DNA of 5,457 nucleotides from Bacteroidota bacterium. Lineage in GTDB: Bacteria > Bacteroidota > Bacteroidia > Chitinophagales > Chitinophagaceae. Of the stretch, positions 1 to 5,457 are shown piece by piece. Under the pieces are notes generated by a model, which was not told the DNA's origin, made no database searches, and saw nothing but the letters and a program-made list of their open reading frames with translations. The position numbers and the translations under genes were made by a program. Each line of letters starts with the position of its first letter. Position 1 is the stretch's first letter. Where the stretch lies: the NCBI GenBank assembly GCA_947441205.1, contig CANETM010000119.1, positions 1 to 5,457 on the forward strand, in the 5' to 3' direction.

Positions 1-1070
1 AAGCTCCTGTATTGCATGTGAATGGTGATGATGCAGAATCGGTTTACAAAGCGGCTGTAATAGCTGCCAAATATCGACAAGCATTTAAGTCTGATATATT
101 TGTTGACATGGTTTGTTATCGTAAGCACGGACATAATGAAGGAGATGATCCTAAATACACGCAGCCTCAATTGTATAAATTAATTGAACAACATAAGAAT
201 CCAAGAGAAATATATGTTGAGTTCTTATCACAAAATGGTACTGTTGATGCGCAAAACTTGGCAAAAGAAATGGAGCAAAAGTTTTGGTCTGATTTACAAG
301 CAAGATTGGATGATGTAAAACAAAATCCATTGCCGTATAAATATCAAGCACCGGAATTGGCTTGGAAAGCAATGCATAAAGCAACTCTTGCCGATTTTGA
401 ATCTTCTCCTAATACAAGTATTAGTGCAGATAAAGCAAAATATATTTTCAATGCATTAATGAAGTGGCCTGAAGGATTTACACCTCTTAAAAAAGTGGAG
501 AAATTAATACAAGAGAAAGTAAAATTGTTTGAGACTGAAAATAAAGTTGATTGGGCAACAGGTGAATTAATGGCATATGCTTCCTTACTTTCAGAAGGGA
601 AAACGGTGAGAATGAGTGGGCAGGATGTGAAGCGTGGAACTTTTAGTCATAGACATGCAGTATTGTTTGATGAAAATACAAATCAACAATATTGTAGATT
701 GGATCAAATTTCACAAAGTCAACAACCCTTTAGAATTTACAATTCATTATTAAGTGAATATGGTGTACTAGGGTATGAATATGGGTATTCATTAGCGAAT
801 GCAAATGCGCTAGTTATTTGGGAGGCACAATTTGGTGATTTCTCTAATGGTGCACAAACAATTATCGACCAATTTATTGCGGCTGGTGAACAAAAATGGC
901 AAAGACAAAATGGGGTAGTCATGTTACTTCCTCATGGCTATGAAGGGCAAGGTCCTGAACATAGTAGTGCACGTCTAGAAAGATTTTTGCAATTATGTGC
1001 TGAGTACAACATGATTGTTACAAATATAACTACAGCTGCTAACTTCTTCCATGCACTTCGTCGTCAATGA
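1..1070 (+). CDS. sucA: 2-oxoglutarate dehydrogenase E1 component, 3' part up to an in-frame TGA (5' end outside window)
   Basis: E1 of the cytoplasmic 2-oxoglutarate dehydrogenase complex performs the thiamine-diphosphate-dependent decarboxylation of 2-oxoglutarate and passes the succinyl group to lipoylated E2. The open frame enters from the left edge: its first full codon is at 3 (APVLHVNGDD) and no real start is present. The TTG at 12 is an internal Leu codon. By comparison with E. coli SucA, roughly 550 N-terminal residues lie outside the window. Numbering from the codon at 12, visible motifs are HGHNE (39-43), the start of the pyrimidine-binding transketolase-like domain (VDWATGELMAY, from 179), SGQDVKRGTFSHRHAV (202-217), IWEAQFGDFSNGAQ (269-282) and GQGPEHSSARLER (312-324), all hallmark E1o sequences. 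The frame stops at TGA 1068-1070 after FFHALRRQ, well short of the normal C-terminus; the missing part follows in the same frame. Family assignment is very secure. Whether the gene is functional depends on the TGA. Confidence 0.95.
   Translation, partial: APVLHVNGDDAESVYKAAVIAAKYRQAFKSDIFVDMVCYRKHGHNEGDDPKYTQPQLYKLIEQHKNPREIYVEFLSQNGTVDAQNLAKEMEQKFWSDLQARLDDVKQNPLPYKYQAPELAWKAMHKATLADFESSPNTSISADKAKYIFNALMKWPEGFTPLKKVEKLIQEKVKLFETENKVDWATGELMAYASLLSEGKTVRMSGQDVKRGTFSHRHAVLFDENTNQQYCRLDQISQSQQPFRIYNSLLSEYGVLGYEYGYSLANANALVIWEAQFGDFSNGAQTIIDQFIAAGEQKWQRQNGVVMLLPHGYEGQGPEHSSARLERFLQLCAEYNMIVTNITTAANFFHALRRQ
1068..1070 (+). other. In-frame TGA interrupting sucA
   Basis: The frame reads ALRRQ-TGA-TWNFRKPMINFSPKANLR. 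In E. coli SucA the matching stretch is RRQALRGMRRPLVVMSPK, with the same spacing between RRQ and the R(R/K)P motif, so exactly one codon is replaced and no frame is shifted. From memory, related Bacteroidota E1 proteins have Leu or Met here, so a single T-to-G change (TTA to TGA) is the simplest explanation. It could be a real nonsense mutation, a base-call or assembly error, or a polymorphism in a metagenomic assembly. The four other gene ends in the window all use TAA. Confidence 0.9.
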
Positions 1071-1091
1071 ACATGGAACTTCCGTAAGCCA

Positions 1092-1556
1092 ATGATTAAT
1101 TTTTCGCCAAAAGCGAACTTAAGAAGTCCTTGGACATTTAGTGATATAAAGGATTTAACAGAAGGTGGATTCAAAGAAGTTTTGGATGACAATTTTGTAA
1201 CGGATCCAACACAAGTAAAGAAAGTATTGTTTTGTTCAGGTAAAATATCATACGAATTGGCTGAGAAACAAAAAACGGAGAACAGAAATGATGTTGCCAT
1301 AGTGCGTTTGGAACAGTTGTATCCATTACCTGTAAATCAAATTAAGGCATTGCAACAAAAATATGAAAAGGCGGTTTGGTTCTGGGTTCAAGAAGAGCCA
1401 TTAAATATGGGTGCAGCAAGTTTCTTACAAATGAATTTAAAAGCGATAAAATTTGGTGTGATTAGTAGACAGTCAAGTGCATCAACAGCAACAGGCTATA
1501 TGAAAGTACATGCCAAAGAACAAGCAGACATTATATCAACAGCGTTTTCTTTATAA
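1092..1556 (+). CDS. sucA: 2-oxoglutarate dehydrogenase E1, C-terminal domain fragment downstream of the in-frame TGA
   Basis: This is the C-terminal transketolase-like domain of the same E1 protein, in the same frame as the upstream part. Homology starts at 1071 (TWNFRKP), directly after the TGA; the ATG at 1092 is only the first Met in the open stretch and lies in the conserved KPMINFSPK motif, so it is probably not a natural start. Recognisable E1 features are CSGKISYELAEKQ, DVAIVRLEQLYPLP, WVQEEPLNMGA and ATGYMKVHAKEQ near the end, matching E. coli CSGKVYYDL, DVAIVRIEQLYPFP, WCQEEPLNQGA and AVGYMSVHQKQQ. It ends in TAA at the expected E1 C-terminus, 17 bp before sucB. No Shine-Dalgarno-like sequence sits at proper spacing before 1092. 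Both halves keep intact, well-conserved protein sequence with no further lesions, so the break is either very recent or an artefact. As an isolated 154-residue protein it would lack the cofactor-binding parts and should not be an active enzyme. Confidence 0.85.
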   Translation: MINFSPKANLRSPWTFSDIKDLTEGGFKEVLDDNFVTDPTQVKKVLFCSGKISYELAEKQKTENRNDVAIVRLEQLYPLPVNQIKALQQKYEKAVWFWVQEEPLNMGAASFLQMNLKAIKFGVISRQSSASTATGYMKVHAKEQADIISTAFSL

Positions 1557-1573
1557 ATAAATAATTAGTTTTT

Positions 1574-2815
1574 ATGATTTCAATAAAAGTACCAACAGTT
1601 GGCGAATCAATTACAGAAGTAACTTTGTTAAAATGGACAAAGGCTGAGGGGGCATGGGTTGACCGTGATGAAGTAATTGCTGAGTTAGAAAGTGAGAAAG
1701 CAACTTTTGAAGTGAATGCTGAAAAAGCAGGGATATTATTTCATAAAGCAAAAGAGGGGGATAATATTTTAATTGGTGATGTATTAGCTGATATCGACGA
1801 AACAGCCGCAAAGCCAGCACAAGAAGCTGCGAAAGCAGCTGATGAAAGCGGAAAAGTAGCTGCATCTAGTGCACCAGCTGCAGCAGCACCTGTAAATCAA
1901 GCGCCAGTAACATCAGTTCCGAATAACGTAAAGACTACACCTGTCGCTGCTGCGATTATTGCAGATAAAAAAGTAGACACTACTCAAATTAAAGCAAGCG
2001 GTTATGCTGGCAAAATCACAAAGATTGATGTATTAGATGCGTTGAATAATCCAGGTAAAATTCAATTTGCTGGACAGGAATTATTTTCTCGTAATGTTCG
2101 TCCTGAAAAAATGAGCAACCTACGTAAAACAATTAGTCGTCGTTTAGTAGAAGCAAAAAATACCACCGCCATGTTGACTACTTTTAATGAAGTGGACATG
2201 ACGGCGATAATGCAAATAAGAAAACAATTTAAAGATAAATTCAAGGAAGCGCATGGTGTGAATTTAGGTTTCATGAGTTTCTTTGCTAAAGCTTGTGCGA
2301 TTGCTTTAACTGAGTGGCCTACTGTAAATGCATTTATTGATGGTGATCAATTATTATATCATGACTATGCTGACATTAGTATTGCAGTAAGTACACCAAG
2401 AGGCTTAACCGTTCCTGTAATCAGAAATGTGGAGAGTTTAAGCATGGCTGAAATTGAAAAGAATGTAATTGTGTTAGCAGGTAAGGCAAGAGATTCAAAA
2501 TTAACTGCAGAAGATTTAACAGGCGGAACATTTACGATAACAAATGGTGGTGTGTTTGGAAGTTTAATGAGCACGCCCATTATTAATATTCCTCAGTCTG
2601 CAATTTTAGGAATGCATAAAATTCAGGATCGACCTATGGCGGTGAATGGCGAAGTGAAAATTTTGCCAATGATGTATTTAGCGCTTAGTTACGATCACCG
2701 TATTATTGATGGACGTGAGAGTGTTGGATTCCTAGTTCGAGTTAAAGAGTTATTGGAAAATCCTGCATTATTATTAATTGGGAAAGATCCAGTAGCAAGT
2801 TTATTAGAACTATAA
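1574..2815 (+). CDS. sucB: Dihydrolipoyllysine-residue succinyltransferase, E2 of 2-oxoglutarate dehydrogenase
   Basis: E2 forms the core of the complex: its lipoyl arm takes the succinyl group from E1 and the catalytic domain transfers it to CoA. The 413-residue protein is complete and of normal length (about 405 in E. coli). Domains: one lipoyl domain (1-76), with the lipoylated lysine expected at K42 in [11 protein letters not shown]; an Ala/Pro-rich flexible linker (about 77-118); a peripheral subunit-binding domain (about 121-157, ending [16 protein letters not shown]); and the acyltransferase domain (about 178-411), with the catalytic motif [15 protein letters not shown] containing H375 and D379. 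The adjacent sucA argues for succinyl- rather than acetyltransferase. The start ATG directly begins the lipoyl domain; its leader is AT-rich without a Shine-Dalgarno sequence. It follows the sucA stop by 17 bp, so co-transcription is likely. The subunit-binding domain lacks the arginines common in other E2 proteins (see findings). Confidence 0.96.
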   Translation: MISIKVPTVGESITEVTLLKWTKAEGAWVDRDEVIAELESEKATFEVNAEKAGILFHKAKEGDNILIGDVLADIDETAAKPAQEAAKAADESGKVAASSAPAAAAPVNQAPVTSVPNNVKTTPVAAAIIADKKVDTTQIKASGYAGKITKIDVLDALNNPGKIQFAGQELFSRNVRPEKMSNLRKTISRRLVEAKNTTAMLTTFNEVDMTAIMQIRKQFKDKFKEAHGVNLGFMSFFAKACAIALTEWPTVNAFIDGDQLLYHDYADISIAVSTPRGLTVPVIRNVESLSMAEIEKNVIVLAGKARDSKLTAEDLTGGTFTITNGGVFGSLMSTPIINIPQSAILGMHKIQDRPMAVNGEVKILPMMYLALSYDHRIIDGRESVGFLVRVKELLENPALLLIGKDPVASLLEL

Positions 2816-3816
2816 TGCATTACGCGGTACATCAAGATATTGCTGATAAATTAATCGCAGCTTACCATGGGGAAGAGCCGCTTGCTAATTATTTAAAAAA
2901 ATATTTCGCAGCAAATAAAAAGCACGGAAGTAAGGATCGTAAAAATATAAGTGCTTTATGTTATGCGCATTTTAGAAATGCTGCTATTAATTTTCCATTA
3001 GCCAATAAAATTTCAGCTCAAATTGATGCGGATAAATTTATTGCATCGCATCAAATACAACCTTTATTATTTATTCGCATTCGTCCATGGCAAAAGGAAA
3101 AAGTTATTCAAAAATTACAAGCTGCAAATGTCGAATACAATGAAGTAAATGAAAATGCATTTGCATTTGCTAATACGACTTCTTTGCAAAATATTTTGGA
3201 ATTAAATAAGGAGGTGGTTATACAAGATTTGAATTCTCAAGCACTTGCCGAGTTATTATTGTTAGTACCAACGAGTGTTGAACATCCCATTCAAGTGTGG
3301 GACGCCTGTGCTGCAAGTGGAGGCAAAACTATTTTGATGTTTGATACCATGTCCAATATTAGAATGCATTTATCCGATGTGAGAGAAAGTATTTTATTCA
3401 ATGCTGATAAGCGTTTGCAAGAAGCCGGTATTCGTCCAGCAAGTGTGCAAGAAATTGATTTAACCCAAGCCTTTGATATTAAAAAACCATTTGATTTTGT
3501 TTTTGCCGATGTGCCTTGTTCCGGTAGCGGCACATGGGGTAGAACACCCGAGCAATTGGCTTATTTTACCGAACCACAATTAAATAAATACACCCAACTG
3601 CAAGCACAAATTTTACAAAATATTATTCCCACTGTAAAATTAAATGGTCATTTATTATTTGCCACATGTTCTGTTTACAAAGATGAGAATGAAAAAAATG
3701 TGGAGGTATTAGTAGCTACTGGTAAATTTAAAGTAGTGAAACAACAATACTTTACTGGTTACGAAAAACAAGCTGACACATTATTTGGAGCCTTACTTGA
3801 AAAAATCGCAGAATAA
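2815..3816 (+). CDS. RsmB/NOP-family class I SAM-dependent RNA m5C methyltransferase
   Basis: Proteins of this family transfer a methyl group from SAM to C5 of cytosine in rRNA or tRNA. The 333-residue protein shows the SAM-binding motif I as DACAASGGKT (163-172; usually CAAPGGKT), a preceding QDLNSQAL resembling the family's QDEASQL (from 137), motif IV FADVPCSGSGTWGR (230-243), with C235 in the position that aids product release, and motif VI FATCSVYKDENEKNV (282-296), with C285 in the position of the nucleophilic cysteine. Both family cysteines are present, so activity is likely. It is shorter than E. coli RsmB (429 residues): about 135 residues precede the catalytic domain, and I do not recognise a full NusB-like domain in them. 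The exact target (16S C967 or another site) cannot be fixed from sequence, so no symbol is given. Its ATG shares one base with the sucB stop (TAATG), suggesting translational coupling in the same operon. It converges on mnmA. Confidence 0.9.
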   Translation: MHYAVHQDIADKLIAAYHGEEPLANYLKKYFAANKKHGSKDRKNISALCYAHFRNAAINFPLANKISAQIDADKFIASHQIQPLLFIRIRPWQKEKVIQKLQAANVEYNEVNENAFAFANTTSLQNILELNKEVVIQDLNSQALAELLLLVPTSVEHPIQVWDACAASGGKTILMFDTMSNIRMHLSDVRESILFNADKRLQEAGIRPASVQEIDLTQAFDIKKPFDFVFADVPCSGSGTWGRTPEQLAYFTEPQLNKYTQLQAQILQNIIPTVKLNGHLLFATCSVYKDENEKNVEVLVATGKFKVVKQQYFTGYEKQADTLFGALLEKIAE

Positions 3817-3843
3817 ATTGCAAAAAAAATCGCAGACTAAATT
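3800..3843 (+). repeat. 24-bp-offset tandem direct repeat covering the methyltransferase gene's stop codon
   Basis: AAAAAATCGCAGAATAAATT (3800-3819) recurs as AAAAAATCGCAGACTAAATT (3824-3843), 20 bases with one mismatch at an offset of 24 bp. The offset is eight codons, so the second copy is in frame: the coding end KIAE-TAA is followed by IAKKIAD-TAA at 3838-3840. It looks like a local slippage or tandem duplication that copied the last codons and stop of the methyltransferase gene. Copy 2 ends one base before the end of the convergent mnmA gene. Confidence 0.85.
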
Positions 3844-3871
3844 TTATGAAAGCTTTGGAAGTAAACTTCCA
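3822..3871. terminator. Possible weak termination region between convergent genes
   Basis: TGGAAGT-AA-ACTTCCA (3856-3871) is a perfect inverted repeat with a 7-bp arm, inside the last codons of mnmA. Read on the - strand, it is followed about 26 bases later by a run of eight T (complement of the A run at 3822-3829). On the + strand it lies 39 bp after the methyltransferase stop and is followed only by CTTTGTATAATT. The stem is short and separated from the T run, so this is not a classical intrinsic terminator; it is listed because both genes must end here and no better hairpin is seen. Confidence 0.25.
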
Positions 3872-4959
3872 CTTTGTATAATTCCTCCAGCAACTACATC
3901 ATCGCCTTCATAAAATACGGCACTTTGTCCAGGAGCAATACTCTTTACATTTTCATAGAACCTCGCTTGAATACCGTTATCGGTATGAGATAGGGTACAT
4001 AATGCACCACTGTCGTGATATCGTATCTTAGCCATTAAATCGGTTGGTCCATCTAAATGATCATATTTAATCCAATTGATTTTTGCCACCAACATATCAT
4101 TAGAGTCTAAATCTTTTTCTTCTCCAATCACCACAATATTTTTTTCTGGATCAATTGCTGTTACATATGCTGGTTTACCCAATGCAATTTCTAAACCCTT
4201 GCGTTGTCCAATAGTATAAAAAGGGTAGCCTTTGTGTTTGCCTAATCTTTTTCCTTTCGTATCTACAAACCAACCACCATTAACTCTTTCTTCTAATCCA
4301 TCAACGCGTCTTTTTAAAAATCCACGGTAATCATTATCAGGCACAAAACATATTTCATAGCTCTCACTTTTTTTAGCGAGTTCGGGGTAGCCCAAATCAA
4401 TGGCCATTTGACGAATGTCTGTTTTATGCATTCCTCCTAATGGTAAAATAGTACGACTTAATAAGTCCTGGTCCACACCCCATAATACATAGCTTTGGTC
4501 TTTGGTTTCATCCAAGCCTTTTGAAATCACATAGCGACCATTGTTGTGTTGACGCACTTTTGCATAGTGACCAGTAGCGATAAAATCACATCCCAATGCG
4601 TCAGCTCTTTTTAATAAAGCGCGCCATTTAATATGCGTGTTGCACATCACACAAGGGTTGGGGGTACGACCTGCTAAATATTCTTCAACGAAATTTTCAA
4701 TCACGAAATCGCCAAACTCATCTCTAATATCTAATATATAATGGGGGAAGCCATTGTTCACTGCGGCTAAACGTGCATCATTAAAGGAGTCAATATTGCA
4801 ACATCCTGTTTCCTTGCCGTTTGTATTACTTGTGGAGTAGTCCCAGGTTTTCATGGTGATACCCACCACTTCGTAACCTTCGTTATGCAGCATAAGGGCT
4901 GCGACTGTACTGTCAATTCCGCCGCTCATAGCGACTAAAACCTTACCTTTTTTACTCAT
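3844..4959 (-). CDS. mnmA: tRNA-specific 2-thiouridylase MnmA
   Basis: MnmA catalyses ATP-dependent 2-thiolation of wobble uridine 34 in the tRNAs for Lys, Glu and Gln, taking sulfur from a persulfide relay in the cytoplasm. The 371-residue protein is full length for the family. Visible motifs are the N-terminal PP-loop for ATP adenylation (SGGIDS, 12-17), the catalytic Cys motif NPCVMCN (C103, equivalent to E. coli C102), ATGHYAKV (128-135), DQSYVLWG (154-161), the second catalytic Cys in YEICFVPDNDYRGFL (C204, equivalent to E. coli C199), and the central-domain motif FYTIGQRKGLEIALG (247-261). The C-terminal beta-barrel domain follows, ending SGSLLPKLS. The start is chosen because the PP-loop follows after the usual short lead (MSKKGKVLVAM) and a promoter element lies about 30 bp upstream. 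It is single-standing: convergent with the methyltransferase gene (27 bp between stops) and divergent from ssb (86 bp). All key residues are intact. Confidence 0.97.
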   Translation of the reverse strand: MSKKGKVLVAMSGGIDSTVAALMLHNEGYEVVGITMKTWDYSTSNTNGKETGCCNIDSFNDARLAAVNNGFPHYILDIRDEFGDFVIENFVEEYLAGRTPNPCVMCNTHIKWRALLKRADALGCDFIATGHYAKVRQHNNGRYVISKGLDETKDQSYVLWGVDQDLLSRTILPLGGMHKTDIRQMAIDLGYPELAKKSESYEICFVPDNDYRGFLKRRVDGLEERVNGGWFVDTKGKRLGKHKGYPFYTIGQRKGLEIALGKPAYVTAIDPEKNIVVIGEEKDLDSNDMLVAKINWIKYDHLDGPTDLMAKIRYHDSGALCTLSHTDNGIQARFYENVKSIAPGQSAVFYEGDDVVAGGIIQSGSLLPKLS

Positions 4960-4961
4960 TT

Positions 4962-4988
4962 GCTTGGCCAGTTAAAAGTTGGCTTGGC
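4962..4988. repeat. Direct repeat GCTTGGC x2 in the mnmA-ssb intergenic region
   Basis: GCTTGGC occurs at 4962-4968 and again at 4982-4988, exactly 20 bp apart (about two helical turns). Both lie in the predicted mnmA leader, between its -7 box and its start codon. Each copy is short and could be chance; an operator role is only a possibility. Confidence 0.4.
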
Positions 4989-5017
4989 ACAAAAGTAAAC
5001 GAAAAATCATATCTTCA
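4984..5017 (+). promoter_or_regulatory. Weak candidate promoter for ssb
   Basis: TTGG (4984-4987) followed after 22 bp by TATCTTCA (5010-5017) partly resembles the Bacteroidota TTTG-N19-21-TAnnTTTG promoter: four of six fixed -7 positions match and the spacing is slightly long. The ssb start is 28 bp further on. ssb must have a promoter in this 86-bp gap if it is not read from upstream, and the convergent/divergent layout rules out read-through from mnmA. The exact boxes remain uncertain. Confidence 0.25.
4990..4997 (-). promoter_or_regulatory. Bacteroidota-type -7 promoter element for mnmA
   Basis: The - strand reads TACTTTTG here, a full match to the Bacteroidota primary-sigma -7 consensus TAnnTTTG. 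It ends 30 bp upstream of the mnmA ATG, implying a leader of about 20-25 nt. No good -33 TTTG is seen at the usual 19-21 bp spacing (the nearest text there is TTAAAG), so only the -7 box is well supported. Confidence 0.55.
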
Positions 5018-5045
5018 CTTTAATATAACGACAAAATTTAAGAAA

Positions 5046-5457
5046 ATGATCAAACTACAAGTAATCGGAAATTTGGGCAAAGATGCTCAAGTAAACAATG
5101 TGAATGGCAAGTCTGTAATCAACTTTAATGTTGCACATACAGAACGTTTTAAAGACACACAAGGAAATCAAAAAGACAGAACTACCTGGGTTGATTGTTC
5201 TTATTGGACTGATCGCACCGCTGTTGCTCCTTATTTAAAGAAAGGAACACAAGTGTATGTCGAAGGAACTCCTGATGTAAGAACCTATACAACCGCGGAT
5301 GGTCGTAATGGTGCTTCTTTGACATTAAGAATTGTATCAGTTCAATTATTAGGTGGAAAATCAAGTGGAGGGGATAGCCCAGCTCCTGATCAAAGCGCTG
5401 GTGAAACTTATGCACCTAATGCTGGTTCAAGTGCAAGTGATGATGCCACGGCAGACG
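5046..5457 (+). CDS. ssb: Single-stranded DNA-binding protein, 5' part (continues beyond window)
   Basis: SSB coats single-stranded DNA during replication, recombination and repair and recruits partner proteins through its acidic C-terminal tip. The frame from ATG 5046 stays open to the right edge (137 full codons plus one base), so the 3' end is missing. Residues 1-103 form the OB-fold domain: MIKLQVIGNLGKDAQV at the start, INFNVAHTERFKD (25-37), TTWVDCSYW (46-54, with W48 and W54 as likely DNA-stacking aromatics), YLKKGTQVYVEG (63-74) and LTLRIVSVQLLGG (92-104). After this begins a Gly/Ser/Pro/Ala-rich disordered tail (from about 104), typical of SSB. The acidic tip is not visible. ATG 5046 is preferred because the next residues are the family's standard N-terminus; the leader is A-rich (TTTAAGAAAATG) with no clear Shine-Dalgarno sequence. 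It is divergent from mnmA. Codon use resembles the rest of the window. Confidence 0.95.
   Translation, partial: MIKLQVIGNLGKDAQVNNVNGKSVINFNVAHTERFKDTQGNQKDRTTWVDCSYWTDRTAVAPYLKKGTQVYVEGTPDVRTYTTADGRNGASLTLRIVSVQLLGGKSSGGDSPAPDQSAGETYAPNAGSSASDDATAD

Noticed and set aside
151..384. Minus-strand 77-codon open frame within sucA
   Set aside because: It lies entirely opposite a strongly conserved E1 coding region and shows no family motif or start signal. The same reasoning removes the other antisense frames at 737-922, 1064-1300, 2062-2274, 2365-2580, 3291-3533 and 5182-5415.
1068..1070. UGA reassigned to an amino acid (such as Trp or Gly)
   Set aside because: All Trp codons I checked in the window genes are TGG, no other in-frame TGA occurs in the real genes, and the family residue at this position is not Trp. 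One TGA is too little to support a code change.
1067..1087. Evolved split of sucA with ATGA stop-start coupling
   Set aside because: The overlapping ATG at 1067 is in another frame that stops at 1085-1087 after six codons, so it cannot translate the C-terminal half.
1068..1100. UGA as selenocysteine
   Set aside because: Homologs do not have Cys at this position, and the bases after the TGA offer only a tiny GGAA-C-TTCC palindrome with a one-base loop, not a plausible bacterial SECIS hairpin.
1557..1573. Independent promoter or terminator between sucA and sucB
   Set aside because: The 17-bp gap is only AT-rich text without a hairpin or a TAnnTTTG box; it is better read as a leader within an operon.
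1611..1865. Minus-strand 84-codon open frame
   Set aside because: It is the Leu/Gln/His-rich antisense image of the lipoyl domain and Ala/Pro linker of sucB, with no recognisable domain.
1..5457. Mobile element, CRISPR array, phage or defence system
   Set aside because: No transposase, integrase, regular repeat-spacer pattern, tRNA-associated attachment site or toxin/defence gene is visible; every gene is a housekeeping type with similar base composition.

Overview
The window looks like chromosomal core DNA from a member of the Bacteroidota, most likely Chitinophagales or close relatives. The evidence is an AT-rich composition, start codons with AT-rich leaders and no clear Shine-Dalgarno sequence, a Bacteroidota-type -7 promoter element (TACTTTTG) upstream of mnmA, and protein sequences that resemble that phylum. 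The lineage is my inference from protein resemblance; no database search was run.

Layout: (1) Positions 1-1556, + strand, hold the 3' part of sucA, the E1 subunit of 2-oxoglutarate dehydrogenase. Its frame is broken by an in-frame TGA at 1068-1070, and conserved E1 sequence resumes in the same frame directly after it. (2) Positions 1574-2815, +, hold sucB (E2, dihydrolipoyl succinyltransferase), complete. (3) Positions 2815-3816, +, hold an RsmB/NOP-family RNA m5C methyltransferase whose start overlaps the sucB stop by one base (TAATG). (4) Positions 3844-4959, - strand, hold mnmA (tRNA 2-thiouridylase), convergent with the methyltransferase gene across 27 bp. (5) An 86-bp divergent intergenic region (4960-5045) carries the mnmA promoter and presumably the ssb promoter. 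(6) From 5046 to the window edge, +, lies the 5' part of ssb (single-stranded DNA-binding protein), which is open at the right end.

sucA and sucB encode two of the three subunits of the 2-oxoglutarate dehydrogenase complex of the TCA cycle; E3 (lpd) is not in the window. The methyltransferase gene is probably a translationally coupled passenger of the same transcript. mnmA and ssb are unrelated housekeeping genes for tRNA wobble modification and DNA replication/repair.

No mobile element, CRISPR array, tRNA, rRNA or phage feature is visible, and I see no candidate for a new biological system. The best oddities are the in-frame TGA in sucA, the arginine-poor E3-binding domain of SucB, and a 24-bp in-frame tandem duplication of the methyltransferase gene's tail, including its stop codon. 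There is no gene-free stretch longer than 300 bases.
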